10,000 bases of DNA. Source: Treponema sp. GTDB taxonomy: Bacteria; Spirochaetota; Spirochaetia; Treponematales; Breznakiellaceae. This document shows, piece after piece, positions 1 through 4,996 of the stretch (the first letter of the stretch is position 1; the number at the start of each line of letters is the position of its first letter). The notes under the pieces are model-generated. The model worked only from the letters and a program-made list of their open reading frames with translations, was not told the origin of the DNA and did not search any database. The stretch covers positions 1 through 10,000 of the forward strand of contig JAIWNU010000039.1 in the NCBI GenBank assembly GCA_020216655.1, in the 5' to 3' direction. Made by a program: the position numbers and the translations under genes.

Positions 1-522
1 GAAAAAGCGGGCATTGACGAGCCGGGTGTCCCAGGTTAGTTCCTTGTCCCGGGTCCGGGAAGAAAGGGAAGAGCCTGGTTCGTTAAAGGCTAAATGGCCG
101 TCTACACCAACGCCGCCGAGGAATAGTTCGATACCCCCCGCATCTTGAATGGCTTTTTCATAATCGGCGCACTCTTTGGCCGGATCCTGAGCCATACCGT
201 TGAGTATATGGACATTTCGTTCATCAATATCGATATGAGAAAAAAAGTTATCCCACATAAACCGGTGGTAGCTCTGGGGGTGCTGAGCATCGAGGCCGAG
301 GTATTCATCCATATTAAAGGTGACCACATGGGCAAAGGAAAGTTCGCCCCGCTGGTGGATGCGGATGAGCTCCTGGTAGACCCCCAGGGGGCTTGAGCCG
401 GTGGGCAGGCCCAGCACAAAGGGCCGTTCTTTTGTGGGACTATAGTCATTGATTCGTTTTGTTATATAGGCCGCGGTCCACTGGCTGACCGCTTGGTAAT
501 GGGGCTGAATAATTAAACGCAT
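1..522 (-). CDS. nagB: Glucosamine-6-phosphate deaminase, partial (C-terminus beyond left edge)
   Basis: This gene runs off the left edge; 174 codons are visible, against about 266 residues for the family. It converts glucosamine-6-phosphate to fructose-6-phosphate and ammonia in the cytoplasm, the last step that feeds amino sugars into glycolysis. The start ATG at 522-520 has an AAGGAGA Shine-Dalgarno at 534-528. Seen in the translation: phosphate-binding LGLPTGSSP (residues 38-46), FNMDEYLGL with Asp72, and [15 protein letters not shown] with Asp141, His143 and Glu148. These fall at the same numbers as the catalytic residues of E. coli NagB. Ser151, Arg158, Lys160 and Arg172 also match; the first three belong to the E. 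coli allosteric N-acetylglucosamine-6-phosphate site. It follows nagA after 24 bp, so it is almost certainly cotranscribed with it. Identity is very secure; only the C-terminal third is unseen. Confidence 0.96.
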   Translation of the reverse strand, partial: MRLIIQPHYQAVSQWTAAYITKRINDYSPTKERPFVLGLPTGSSPLGVYQELIRIHQRGELSFAHVVTFNMDEYLGLDAQHPQSYHRFMWDNFFSHIDIDERNVHILNGMAQDPAKECADYEKAIQDAGGIELFLGGVGVDGHLAFNEPGSSLSSRTRDKELTWDTRLVNARFF

Positions 523-527
523 GGCAC

Positions 528-534
528 TCTCCTT
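528..534 (-). promoter_or_regulatory. Ribosome binding site of nagB
   Basis: On the minus strand AAGGAGA lies six bases before the ATG at 522. It is a near-perfect Shine-Dalgarno and fixes the nagB start. It lies wholly within the 24-bp gap after the nagA stop. Confidence 0.8.
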
Positions 535-546
535 GTTGTTCTTGTT

Positions 547-1716
547 CTATAAAAGGTTCTTTTTAAGGCTGCCGCCGACCACGGTGGCGAGGACCTGGAA
601 ATTATTGTCGAACACGACCAGATCCGCTTCGTTGCCCGGTATAATCGTTCCACGGCGGGCAAAGCGCATAACCTGGGCGGGATTGGTGCTGGCCGCCTTG
701 ACGGCATCTTCCAAAGAAAAGCCAAAGCGGACCAGGTTCTGTATGCCCCGGATCATGGTAAGGCTTGAGCCTGCGATGACATCATCAATCTTTCTGTGGA
801 AGACTCCGTCCCGGAGGACTACCTCTTCGCCGTTGGCGAAAAAGGGGTCTGCTTTTTGTTCAGTAGGTTTCAGCGCATCTGTGACAAGGACTATTTTGTC
901 CGCCGGCTTATCCCGGCGAAGCAGAGTAAAGAGGTCCGGGTGGACATGAAAGCCGTCGGCGATGATCTCGCAGGACATTTCAGGGTGTATGAGCACCGCC
1001 CCGACCGCGTTGGGATTTCGGTGGTCCAATTTGCTCATGGCGTTAAAAAGATGGGTTGTATGGAGTATGCCGACCTGCATACCTTCGACCATGTTTTCGT
1101 AGTTGGCGTTGGTATGTCCTGCCTGGAGGACGATGCCTTTTTTAACACAGAAGAGGGCAAGCTCCCGCATGTTTTTTAATTCCGGGGCTACAGTCATGTT
1201 CACAATGTGGCCCCCCGAGGCTTCCCAGAGCTGTTCCATGAATGAAAGGTCCACGGGGCTTAAGGTTTCTGGCTTTTGGACCCCGAGCCGATCGGGGGAA
1301 ATGAAGGGTCCTTCCAAATGAAGTCCCATAACCTTGGCCCCCGACTCTTTTCCGATTGCGGCGGATACTTGGCGTACTGCCTGGAGCATGGCTTTAGGTT
1401 CCGCGGGATACAGGGTAGGGTTAAAGGCGGTGACGCCGTATTCTGCAAGAAGCCGGGACATTTCCACCACCGATTCGGTGCTGGCATCGTCGGTGCCGTA
1501 GCCGCCAAAACCGTGGATATGGGTGTCTATCAAGCCGGGGGCAATATAGCTTCCTCCCACATCGATCAGTGTTACATCCGAGCTGAACCGCTTCTGTTCA
1601 AAACGGCGCTGGGCAAAAACGTCGGAGACCACGCCCCCTTCTACCAGGACCGCGCAGTGTTCCATGGCCGCAAAGCCCGTCAGCACTGTTCCGTTATGTA
1701 AGCATAATGATCCCAT
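547..1716 (-). CDS. nagA: N-acetylglucosamine-6-phosphate deacetylase
   Basis: This 389-residue cytoplasmic enzyme of the amidohydrolase superfamily hydrolyses N-acetylglucosamine-6-phosphate to glucosamine-6-phosphate and acetate, supplying NagB next to it. Length is normal for the family. Motifs in order: DTHIHG (64-69) at the start of the TIM barrel; HLEGPF (133-138), with Glu135 the expected metal ligand; AGHTNA (199-204) with His201; THLFNAMS (221-228) with His222; DGFHVHP (254-260); VTDAL (278-282) with the catalytic acid Asp280; and GNEADLVVFD near the C-terminus, where the chain returns to the beta-sandwich. The ATG at 1716 has GAGAGG at 1730-1725, 8 bases upstream. The gene lies 24 bp before nagB and 154 bp after the ROK regulator gene. 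That longer gap is packed with inverted repeats that could set nagA expression apart from the regulator. I see no convincing separate nagA promoter. Confidence 0.96.
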   Translation of the reverse strand: MGSLCLHNGTVLTGFAAMEHCAVLVEGGVVSDVFAQRRFEQKRFSSDVTLIDVGGSYIAPGLIDTHIHGFGGYGTDDASTESVVEMSRLLAEYGVTAFNPTLYPAEPKAMLQAVRQVSAAIGKESGAKVMGLHLEGPFISPDRLGVQKPETLSPVDLSFMEQLWEASGGHIVNMTVAPELKNMRELALFCVKKGIVLQAGHTNANYENMVEGMQVGILHTTHLFNAMSKLDHRNPNAVGAVLIHPEMSCEIIADGFHVHPDLFTLLRRDKPADKIVLVTDALKPTEQKADPFFANGEEVVLRDGVFHRKIDDVIAGSSLTMIRGIQNLVRFGFSLEDAVKAASTNPAQVMRFARRGTIIPGNEADLVVFDNNFQVLATVVGGSLKKNLL

Positions 1717-1751
1717 TCGTGCTTCCTCTCTTTTCCTTACTTTGCCACTGA

Positions 1752-1786
1752 AGTTCTTTCAAAACTCAGGGAGTTTTGAAAGAACT
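1752..1786. repeat. Perfect 16-bp inverted repeat (hairpin 1) before nagA
   Basis: AGTTCTTTCAAAACTC (1752-1767) and GAGTTTTGAAAGAACT (1771-1786) are exact reverse complements separated by three bases. In nag transcripts this forms a long hairpin about 35 bases before the nagA start. No T-run follows on the minus strand, so it is not a classic intrinsic terminator. An mRNA-stabilising hairpin, a REP-like repeat or a protein-binding palindrome all remain possible. The TTTTGAAA core recurs in hairpin 3. Confidence 0.85.
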
Positions 1787-1812
1787 ACCTTGAAATCCGC
1801 GATTTGGCGCGA

Positions 1813-1849
1813 CGGTTGCATGCGTTATCTATGAACCAGCATGCAACCG
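1813..1849. repeat. Perfect 11-bp inverted repeat (hairpin 2)
   Basis: CGGTTGCATGC (1813-1823) pairs exactly with GCATGCAACCG (1839-1849) across a 15-base loop. Each arm contains the self-complementary hexamer GCATGC. Pairing can resume further out through GCGATT (1799-1804) with AATCGC (1855-1860), and TTGAAAT (1790-1796) with ATTTCAA (1868-1874). This gives one long imperfect palindrome around the same centre. Confidence 0.8.
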
Positions 1850-1864
1850 CAAGCAATCGCAAAG

Positions 1865-1897
1865 CCAATTTCAAAAGTGACCGACTTTTGAAATTGG
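1865..1897. repeat. Perfect 14-bp inverted repeat (hairpin 3) spanning the ROK gene stop
   Basis: CCAATTTCAAAAGT (1865-1878) and ACTTTTGAAATTGG (1884-1897) are exact reverse complements with a five-base loop. The TGA stop of the ROK gene (1873-1871) lies inside one arm, so the hairpin covers the last codons. On the minus strand no T-run follows. On the plus strand seven Ts follow at 1903-1909, but no plus-strand gene precedes it. The core resembles hairpin 1, which suggests two diverged copies of one repeat unit. Confidence 0.8.
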
Positions 1898-3085
1898 ATC
1901 CGTTTTTTTGCTTCCCTGGGAGACCAAAGCAAAGACCTCATCCCAATCGAGCCGTACATAGCCCCGGACATCCGAAAGTTCCGGTACCGAAAATAGTTTG
2001 CCTAAGAACATAGATGCCGCCCCATGGGCCACATCCATGCGGCCCCCGGTGGAAAACTCAAGCCGGCAGTCAACTCGGTCCATGACCTTTTTAAGGCCAT
2101 CCAGGCGTTCGTTGTAAACATTCTGCACCAGGTCTTGCCGTGCACAGATATCGCCATGCAGAAATACCACCTCGGGGTCAAAAATAGAAACTACCGGTTT
2201 TAAGCTTTCAAAGAGTTCGGCCACAAAGGTTTTGTATACCTCATCATCCTGCTGGATCCGCACCATTTCCTGGAAGCTCATGCCAAACTGGCTCCCGTCG
2301 CCGGGTCTCCAGAGGACGCTGGTAAATTCCCCCGCCGCGTATCGTTTACCGTAGTGGAGCTTGCCTCCCAATACCAGAGCCATGCCGACCCCCATGCCGG
2401 GCCCGAGTCCGGTCTGGGCATTGTGCCCGCGGTGTTCGGCTAAAACACAGAGAAAGTCCTTAAGGGCCGTATCCCGGTAACGGGCCAGAGCTTCCCAGGC
2501 ACAGCAGTTTGCATCATTTTCGATCAGTACCGGCACGGGATAGCTGCAGCCGATTTCTTTGCCAAAAGGGTAGTTTTCTAATTTAAAGGGATCCGATTTG
2601 ATGATGGTGCACTCGTCGGGGTTCACAATTCCCGGAAGGCCGACGCAAATACCCAGGAGGGGGAGCCGGGTGCTTTCCACCACGGGGCGCATCCGTTCTA
2701 CCACTTCGGCGAAGACCTCGGAAAAATGTTTTGCCTGGACTGTGCCTTCTATTTGATGCAGGGTTGTGCCGTACACATCCACCACGACGCCGCGGAAGCG
2801 GTCTACCTGCAGTTCAAGACCCAGGACACAGCCCATCCGTTCGTTGATGCGCAGCAGTATAGGCCGCCTCCCGCCCTGGGACGTTACTTCTCCTTCTTCG
2901 GCTTCGTAGACCACGTTTGCATCGATGAGCGTCTGGATAATGTTGGTTACCGTGGACCGGTACAAATTGAGTTCCCGGGCTATATCGATACGGCTGATGC
3001 CGGGTTTGCGCCAGATGGTCTGGGCAACCATGGAGATGTTGGCATTCCGCTGGAAGTTATTGTTGTTGATCCGCATAACTGGCAT
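1871..3085 (-). CDS. ROK-family (NagC/XylR-type) transcriptional regulator
   Basis: This 404-residue DNA-binding repressor-type protein is a probable sugar-responsive regulator of the nagA-nagB genes behind it. An N-terminal winged helix-turn-helix (about residues 14-60, with SRIDIARELNLYRSTVTNII) precedes a ROK fold. The fold is marked by GICVGLPGIV (145-154), IENDANCCAWEA (188-199) and GMGVGMALVLGGKL (230-243). I take the ATG at 3085 because GAGGAG lies six bases upstream at 3097-3092; an in-frame ATG at 3175 would add 30 residues with no ribosome site and would cover the promoter. The usual ROK zinc motif (EIGH followed by CxCGxxGC) is missing: residues 252-270 read EFTSVLWRPGDG with no such Cys or His. 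Regulation of nag genes by an amino-sugar phosphate is inferred from position and family. Confidence 0.88.
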   Translation of the reverse strand: MPVMRINNNNFQRNANISMVAQTIWRKPGISRIDIARELNLYRSTVTNIIQTLIDANVVYEAEEGEVTSQGGRRPILLRINERMGCVLGLELQVDRFRGVVVDVYGTTLHQIEGTVQAKHFSEVFAEVVERMRPVVESTRLPLLGICVGLPGIVNPDECTIIKSDPFKLENYPFGKEIGCSYPVPVLIENDANCCAWEALARYRDTALKDFLCVLAEHRGHNAQTGLGPGMGVGMALVLGGKLHYGKRYAAGEFTSVLWRPGDGSQFGMSFQEMVRIQQDDEVYKTFVAELFESLKPVVSIFDPEVVFLHGDICARQDLVQNVYNERLDGLKKVMDRVDCRLEFSTGGRMDVAHGAASMFLGKLFSVPELSDVRGYVRLDWDEVFALVSQGSKKTDPISKVGHF

Positions 3086-3091
3086 TTTATG

Positions 3092-3097
3092 CTCCTC
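3092..3097 (-). promoter_or_regulatory. Ribosome binding site deciding the ROK gene start
   Basis: GAGGAG on the minus strand lies six bases before the ATG at 3085. It favours this start over the upstream in-frame ATG at 3175. Confidence 0.75.
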
Positions 3098-3104
3098 GTT
3101 GTTC

Positions 3105-3133
3105 AGTATAGTACAGGATTTATGTTTGTACAA
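3105..3133 (-). promoter_or_regulatory. Predicted sigma-70-type promoter of the ROK-nagA-nagB unit
   Basis: On the minus strand TTGTAC (3133-3128) and TATACT (3110-3105) are separated by exactly 17 bases, a good -35/-10 pair. The predicted start of transcription near 3098 leaves a leader of only about 13 bases, with the Shine-Dalgarno at its 5' end. The -35 lies inside an inverted repeat, as expected for a repressed promoter. Confidence 0.55.
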
Positions 3134-3146
3134 GGTGTGAACAAAC
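3124..3146. promoter_or_regulatory. Imperfect inverted repeat over the ROK promoter -35, candidate operator
   Basis: GTTTGTACA (3124-3132) and TGAACAAAC (3138-3146) match as reverse complements at 8 of 9 positions around a five-base centre. The site covers the -35 hexamer of the ROK promoter. Size and placement fit an autoregulatory operator for the ROK protein; binding by VapBC is an alternative. Confidence 0.45.
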
Positions 3147-3150
3147 GATT

Positions 3151-3172
3151 TGTAAAACATCTTGTTTTTACA
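3151..3172. promoter_or_regulatory. Perfect 7-bp inverted repeat over the vapB promoter -35, candidate operator
   Basis: TGTAAAA (3151-3157) and TTTTACA (3166-3172) are exact reverse complements with an eight-base spacer. They overlap the -35 of the predicted vapBC promoter. VapB-type antitoxins usually repress their own operon through such palindromes, so this is a candidate VapB site, although the AT-rich sequence makes chance matches easier. Confidence 0.35.
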
Positions 3173-3190
3173 CAATGTTATGTGTATATT
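3162..3190 (+). promoter_or_regulatory. Predicted vapBC promoter
   Basis: TTGTTT (3162-3167) and TATATT (3185-3190) are separated by 17 bases. The predicted start lies near 3197, just at the GGAGG ribosome site (3198-3202), so the leader would be very short. The promoter is divergent from the ROK promoter, with the two -35 elements about 28 bp apart. Confidence 0.5.
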
Positions 3191-3207
3191 ATTGTTTGGA
3201 GGTTGCT

Positions 3208-3408
3208 ATGGCTACAAATTTAGCAATTAACGATGAATTATTAAATTACGCTCTAAAAATAGGTGGCTTTCGTACAAAAAAAGATACCGTAAATGCTGCT
3301 TTAGAGGAATTTATCCAAAAAAGAAAGGCGGAAGACTTAATACATCTTTTTGGTAAAGTTGAATATGATTCCGACTATGACTATAAGGCTCTGAGAAACA
3401 GGAAATGA
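3208..3408 (+). CDS. vapB: VapB-type ribbon-helix-helix antitoxin
   Basis: This 66-residue antitoxin is predicted to bind and neutralise the PIN ribonuclease encoded next, and to repress their shared promoter. The first 40 residues have the short beta-strand plus two-helix pattern of ribbon-helix-helix VapB proteins (ATNLAINDELLNYALKIGG, then a helix starting TKKDTVNAALEEF). The acidic, tyrosine-rich tail (about 41-66) would be the toxin-binding segment. The ATG at 3208 is chosen because GGAGG lies five bases upstream; an in-frame ATG at 3175 has no ribosome site. The stop overlaps the toxin start as ATGA, so the two are translationally coupled. The gene is clearly more AT-rich than the nag genes and the fusion gene, a sign of horizontal arrival. 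Confidence 0.85.
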   Translation: MATNLAINDELLNYALKIGGFRTKKDTVNAALEEFIQKRKAEDLIHLFGKVEYDSDYDYKALRNRK

Positions 3409-3821
3409 AGGTTTTAGTTGATACTTCGGTATGGTCATTGGCTTTACGAAAAACGGATAAAAATGAATTTGATGCGAAAATTGTAAACTATTTAGCTGAA
3501 TTAATAAGGGATACTAATATTGTGATAATAGGCCCCATTCGGCAAGAAATACTGAGTGGAATTTCACAAAAGGCAAGATTTGAAGAACTGAGGGATAAAT
3601 TATCAATATTTAAAGATCAAATGTTGACCACTGATGATTATGTGCTTGCTGCAGAATATTATAATACCTGTCGAACAAAGGGGGTTCAGGGTTCACATAT
3701 AGATTTCCTCATCTGTGCTTTTTCAGTAAACAAAAACTATCCCATTTTTACACTAGATAAAGATTTTGAAAATTATAAAAAGTATCTACCAATAAATATG
3801 ATGCGGATAGAAAGCGTATAA
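3405..3821 (+). CDS. vapC: VapC-type PIN-domain ribonuclease toxin
   Basis: This 138-residue toxin of the PIN family is predicted to be a Mg2+-dependent endoribonuclease held inactive by the antitoxin just upstream; members of the family usually cut tRNA or rRNA. The acidic active-site set is visible: Asp6 in VDTSVW, Glu48 in RQEILSGI, Asp100 in HIDFLICAFS, and Asp118 or Asp120 in TLDKDFENY. Length is normal and nothing is broken, so the toxin looks functional. The gene starts inside the antitoxin stop (ATGA overlap), with a weak AGGAA just before. Codon use is AT-rich like vapB. RNA target cannot be read from sequence. Confidence 0.88.
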   Translation: MKVLVDTSVWSLALRKTDKNEFDAKIVNYLAELIRDTNIVIIGPIRQEILSGISQKARFEELRDKLSIFKDQMLTTDDYVLAAEYYNTCRTKGVQGSHIDFLICAFSVNKNYPIFTLDKDFENYKKYLPINMMRIESV

Positions 3822-3822
3822 T
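3817..3822 (+). promoter_or_regulatory. Possible -10 element for the downstream lipoprotein gene
   Basis: A perfect TATAAT overlaps the vapC stop codon. It would start transcription near 3829, leaving a leader of about 27 bases that contains the AGGAGG ribosome site. No good -35 lies at the proper distance, and the surrounding DNA is AT-rich, so this could be chance. Confidence 0.3.
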
Positions 3823-3845
3823 TAAATCAGTAACTGCGGTATGAC

Positions 3846-3851
3846 AGGAGG
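3846..3851 (+). promoter_or_regulatory. Ribosome binding site deciding the lipoprotein start
   Basis: AGGAGG lies four bases before the ATG at 3856. The upstream in-frame ATG at 3841 has no such site and would itself place the AGGAGG inside the coding region. Confidence 0.65.
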
Positions 3852-3855
3852 TTCC

Positions 3856-4923
3856 ATGAGGCGCGCTCTGCTCGGGGCAACAATGTTCATCGCCATATTT
3901 TCACTTGTGTCCTGCGAAAGCATTAATACCCGCTACGATGAAACCGAGCCCTACCGTATTTCCCTCTGGAATGACGTGCCTCTCCTGTCCCGGGAAAGCG
4001 GACCGCCTGAGACCAGGCGGACGGGCGATACTGAGCCGGAAGCAGGGCCCGTAAGCCCCTTTGCAGCCTATAGCCGGGACTTCCTTACCAACATACGGAA
4101 GACCTGTGAAGCCGATGTGCCCATTGTGTACCGCTACGGCTGGATCCTCTTTAAGGAGAATCTCAGGCGGTCCGCGGATGTGCAGCTTTTTGTCCAGGTG
4201 CTCTACAGGACCGATGAACGGCCCCGGGGAACCGTATTTCTTTTCCACGGCTATGCCAACGATTCAAGCCATATGACCGGGGTAGCCGGCGCCTTGCTTG
4301 CCCAGAACTGGGCGGTGGTGCTCACGGATCTGCCGGGCCATGGCCTTTCCACAGGACCGCGGGGCGACGTGGAAGATTTTTCTGATTATGGCGATACGGT
4401 GCAAAGGGTACTCGATACCATACTTCCCCAGTTTGTTGATGCCCTGCCGCCGCCCCTCATGGCCTTTGGTCACAGCACCGGCGCCCTCGCGCTGGTCGAT
4501 TACAGTCTCCGCTATGAAAGCAGGTTTTCCCGCATGGTATTCTATGCCCCCCTTATCCGTTCAGCCTGGTGGAATACGGCCCGCTTTGGCCGCGCGCTGC
4601 TGGGCCCCTTTGTCCGGACTACCCGGGCTTTTGCCAAGTCCCCCCTGGGACTCCGGGTCTTTCCTGTCCACTGGTTCGACAGTCTTGTCGCCTGGGAACG
4701 CTCTGCCCGTAAGCAGCAGTACATTCCCCTGCCGCCTACCCGGATCATCCAGCCAGAAAAGGACGATGTGGTCTTGAGTGACTATAACGCCCGCTTCCTT
4801 ATGAGCCGCGCTCCCCGCACAGAACTCATCCGGCTTGGCGGCATCAGCCACTTTGCCACCGACGCCCGCATACCTGACAGCCGTCTTTTGGCCGCGATTG
4901 TAGATTATTTCAACGCTCAATAA
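3856..4923 (+). CDS. Predicted lipoprotein alpha/beta hydrolase (monoacylglycerol lipase-like)
   Basis: This predicted 355-residue membrane-anchored serine hydrolase is of the Hydrolase_4 / monoacylglycerol lipase-lysophospholipase group. Residues 1-20 form a signal peptide with an Arg-Arg start, a hydrophobic core and a lipobox LVSC, with Cys20 to be lipidated, so the enzyme should act outside the cytoplasmic membrane. A Pro/Glu-rich linker (about 46-67) precedes the hydrolase. Visible elements: FLFHGYAND (oxyanion region, about 128-136), LPGHGLSTG (about 159-167), nucleophile elbow GHSTG with Ser207, a likely acid at Asp303 in EKDDVV, and His332 in GISHF. The full triad is present. Substrate is unknown; a monoglyceride, lysophospholipid or other ester is plausible. 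It lies 34 bp after vapC on the same strand, but base composition is like the host genes, so it is probably not part of the toxin locus. Confidence 0.85.
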   Translation: MRRALLGATMFIAIFSLVSCESINTRYDETEPYRISLWNDVPLLSRESGPPETRRTGDTEPEAGPVSPFAAYSRDFLTNIRKTCEADVPIVYRYGWILFKENLRRSADVQLFVQVLYRTDERPRGTVFLFHGYANDSSHMTGVAGALLAQNWAVVLTDLPGHGLSTGPRGDVEDFSDYGDTVQRVLDTILPQFVDALPPPLMAFGHSTGALALVDYSLRYESRFSRMVFYAPLIRSAWWNTARFGRALLGPFVRTTRAFAKSPLGLRVFPVHWFDSLVAWERSARKQQYIPLPPTRIIQPEKDDVVLSDYNARFLMSRAPRTELIRLGGISHFATDARIPDSRLLAAIVDYFNAQ

Positions 4924-4958
4924 TAAGGCAGCCTAACAAGCTTTGTAGTTCTGTCATA

Positions 4959-4988
4959 TTGACCGGCCCATAGGGTCCTGAGTATCAT
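4959..4988 (+). promoter_or_regulatory. Predicted promoter of the activase fusion gene
   Basis: TTGACC (4959-4964) and TATCAT (4983-4988), each matching the sigma-70 consensus at 5 of 6 positions, are separated by 18 bases. The ATG lies only eight bases after the -10, so transcription should start at or within a base or two of the start codon. No Shine-Dalgarno precedes the ATG, which agrees with a leaderless message. Confidence 0.5.
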
Positions 4989-4996
4989 CGATCATT

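Noticed and set aside
102..449. 115-codon minus-strand open frame inside nagB
   Set aside because: Another frame on the same strand encodes a nearly ideal NagB with all catalytic residues, so this frame is a shadow.
1717..1800. Separate nagA promoter (TTGAAA with TAAGGA at 17 bp on the minus strand)
   Set aside because: The -10 match is poor and the -35 lies inside the arm of hairpin 1, so it is not supportable by eye.
1865..1909. Hairpin 3 followed by seven Ts on the plus strand, resembling an intrinsic terminator
   Set aside because: The T-run starts five bases after the stem and lies in codons for Lys-Lys of the minus-strand ROK gene. No plus-strand gene or promoter precedes it, so there is nothing evident to terminate.
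3086..3175. 30-residue N-terminal extension of the ROK regulator from an in-frame ATG at 3175
   Set aside because: It lacks a ribosome site, would cover a good promoter for the gene, and the ATG at 3085 has GAGGAG at proper spacing directly before the helix-turn-helix.
4924..4996. Search for a terminator after the lipoprotein gene
   Set aside because: No stem followed by a T-run is present; only the promoter of the fusion gene can be supported in this gap.
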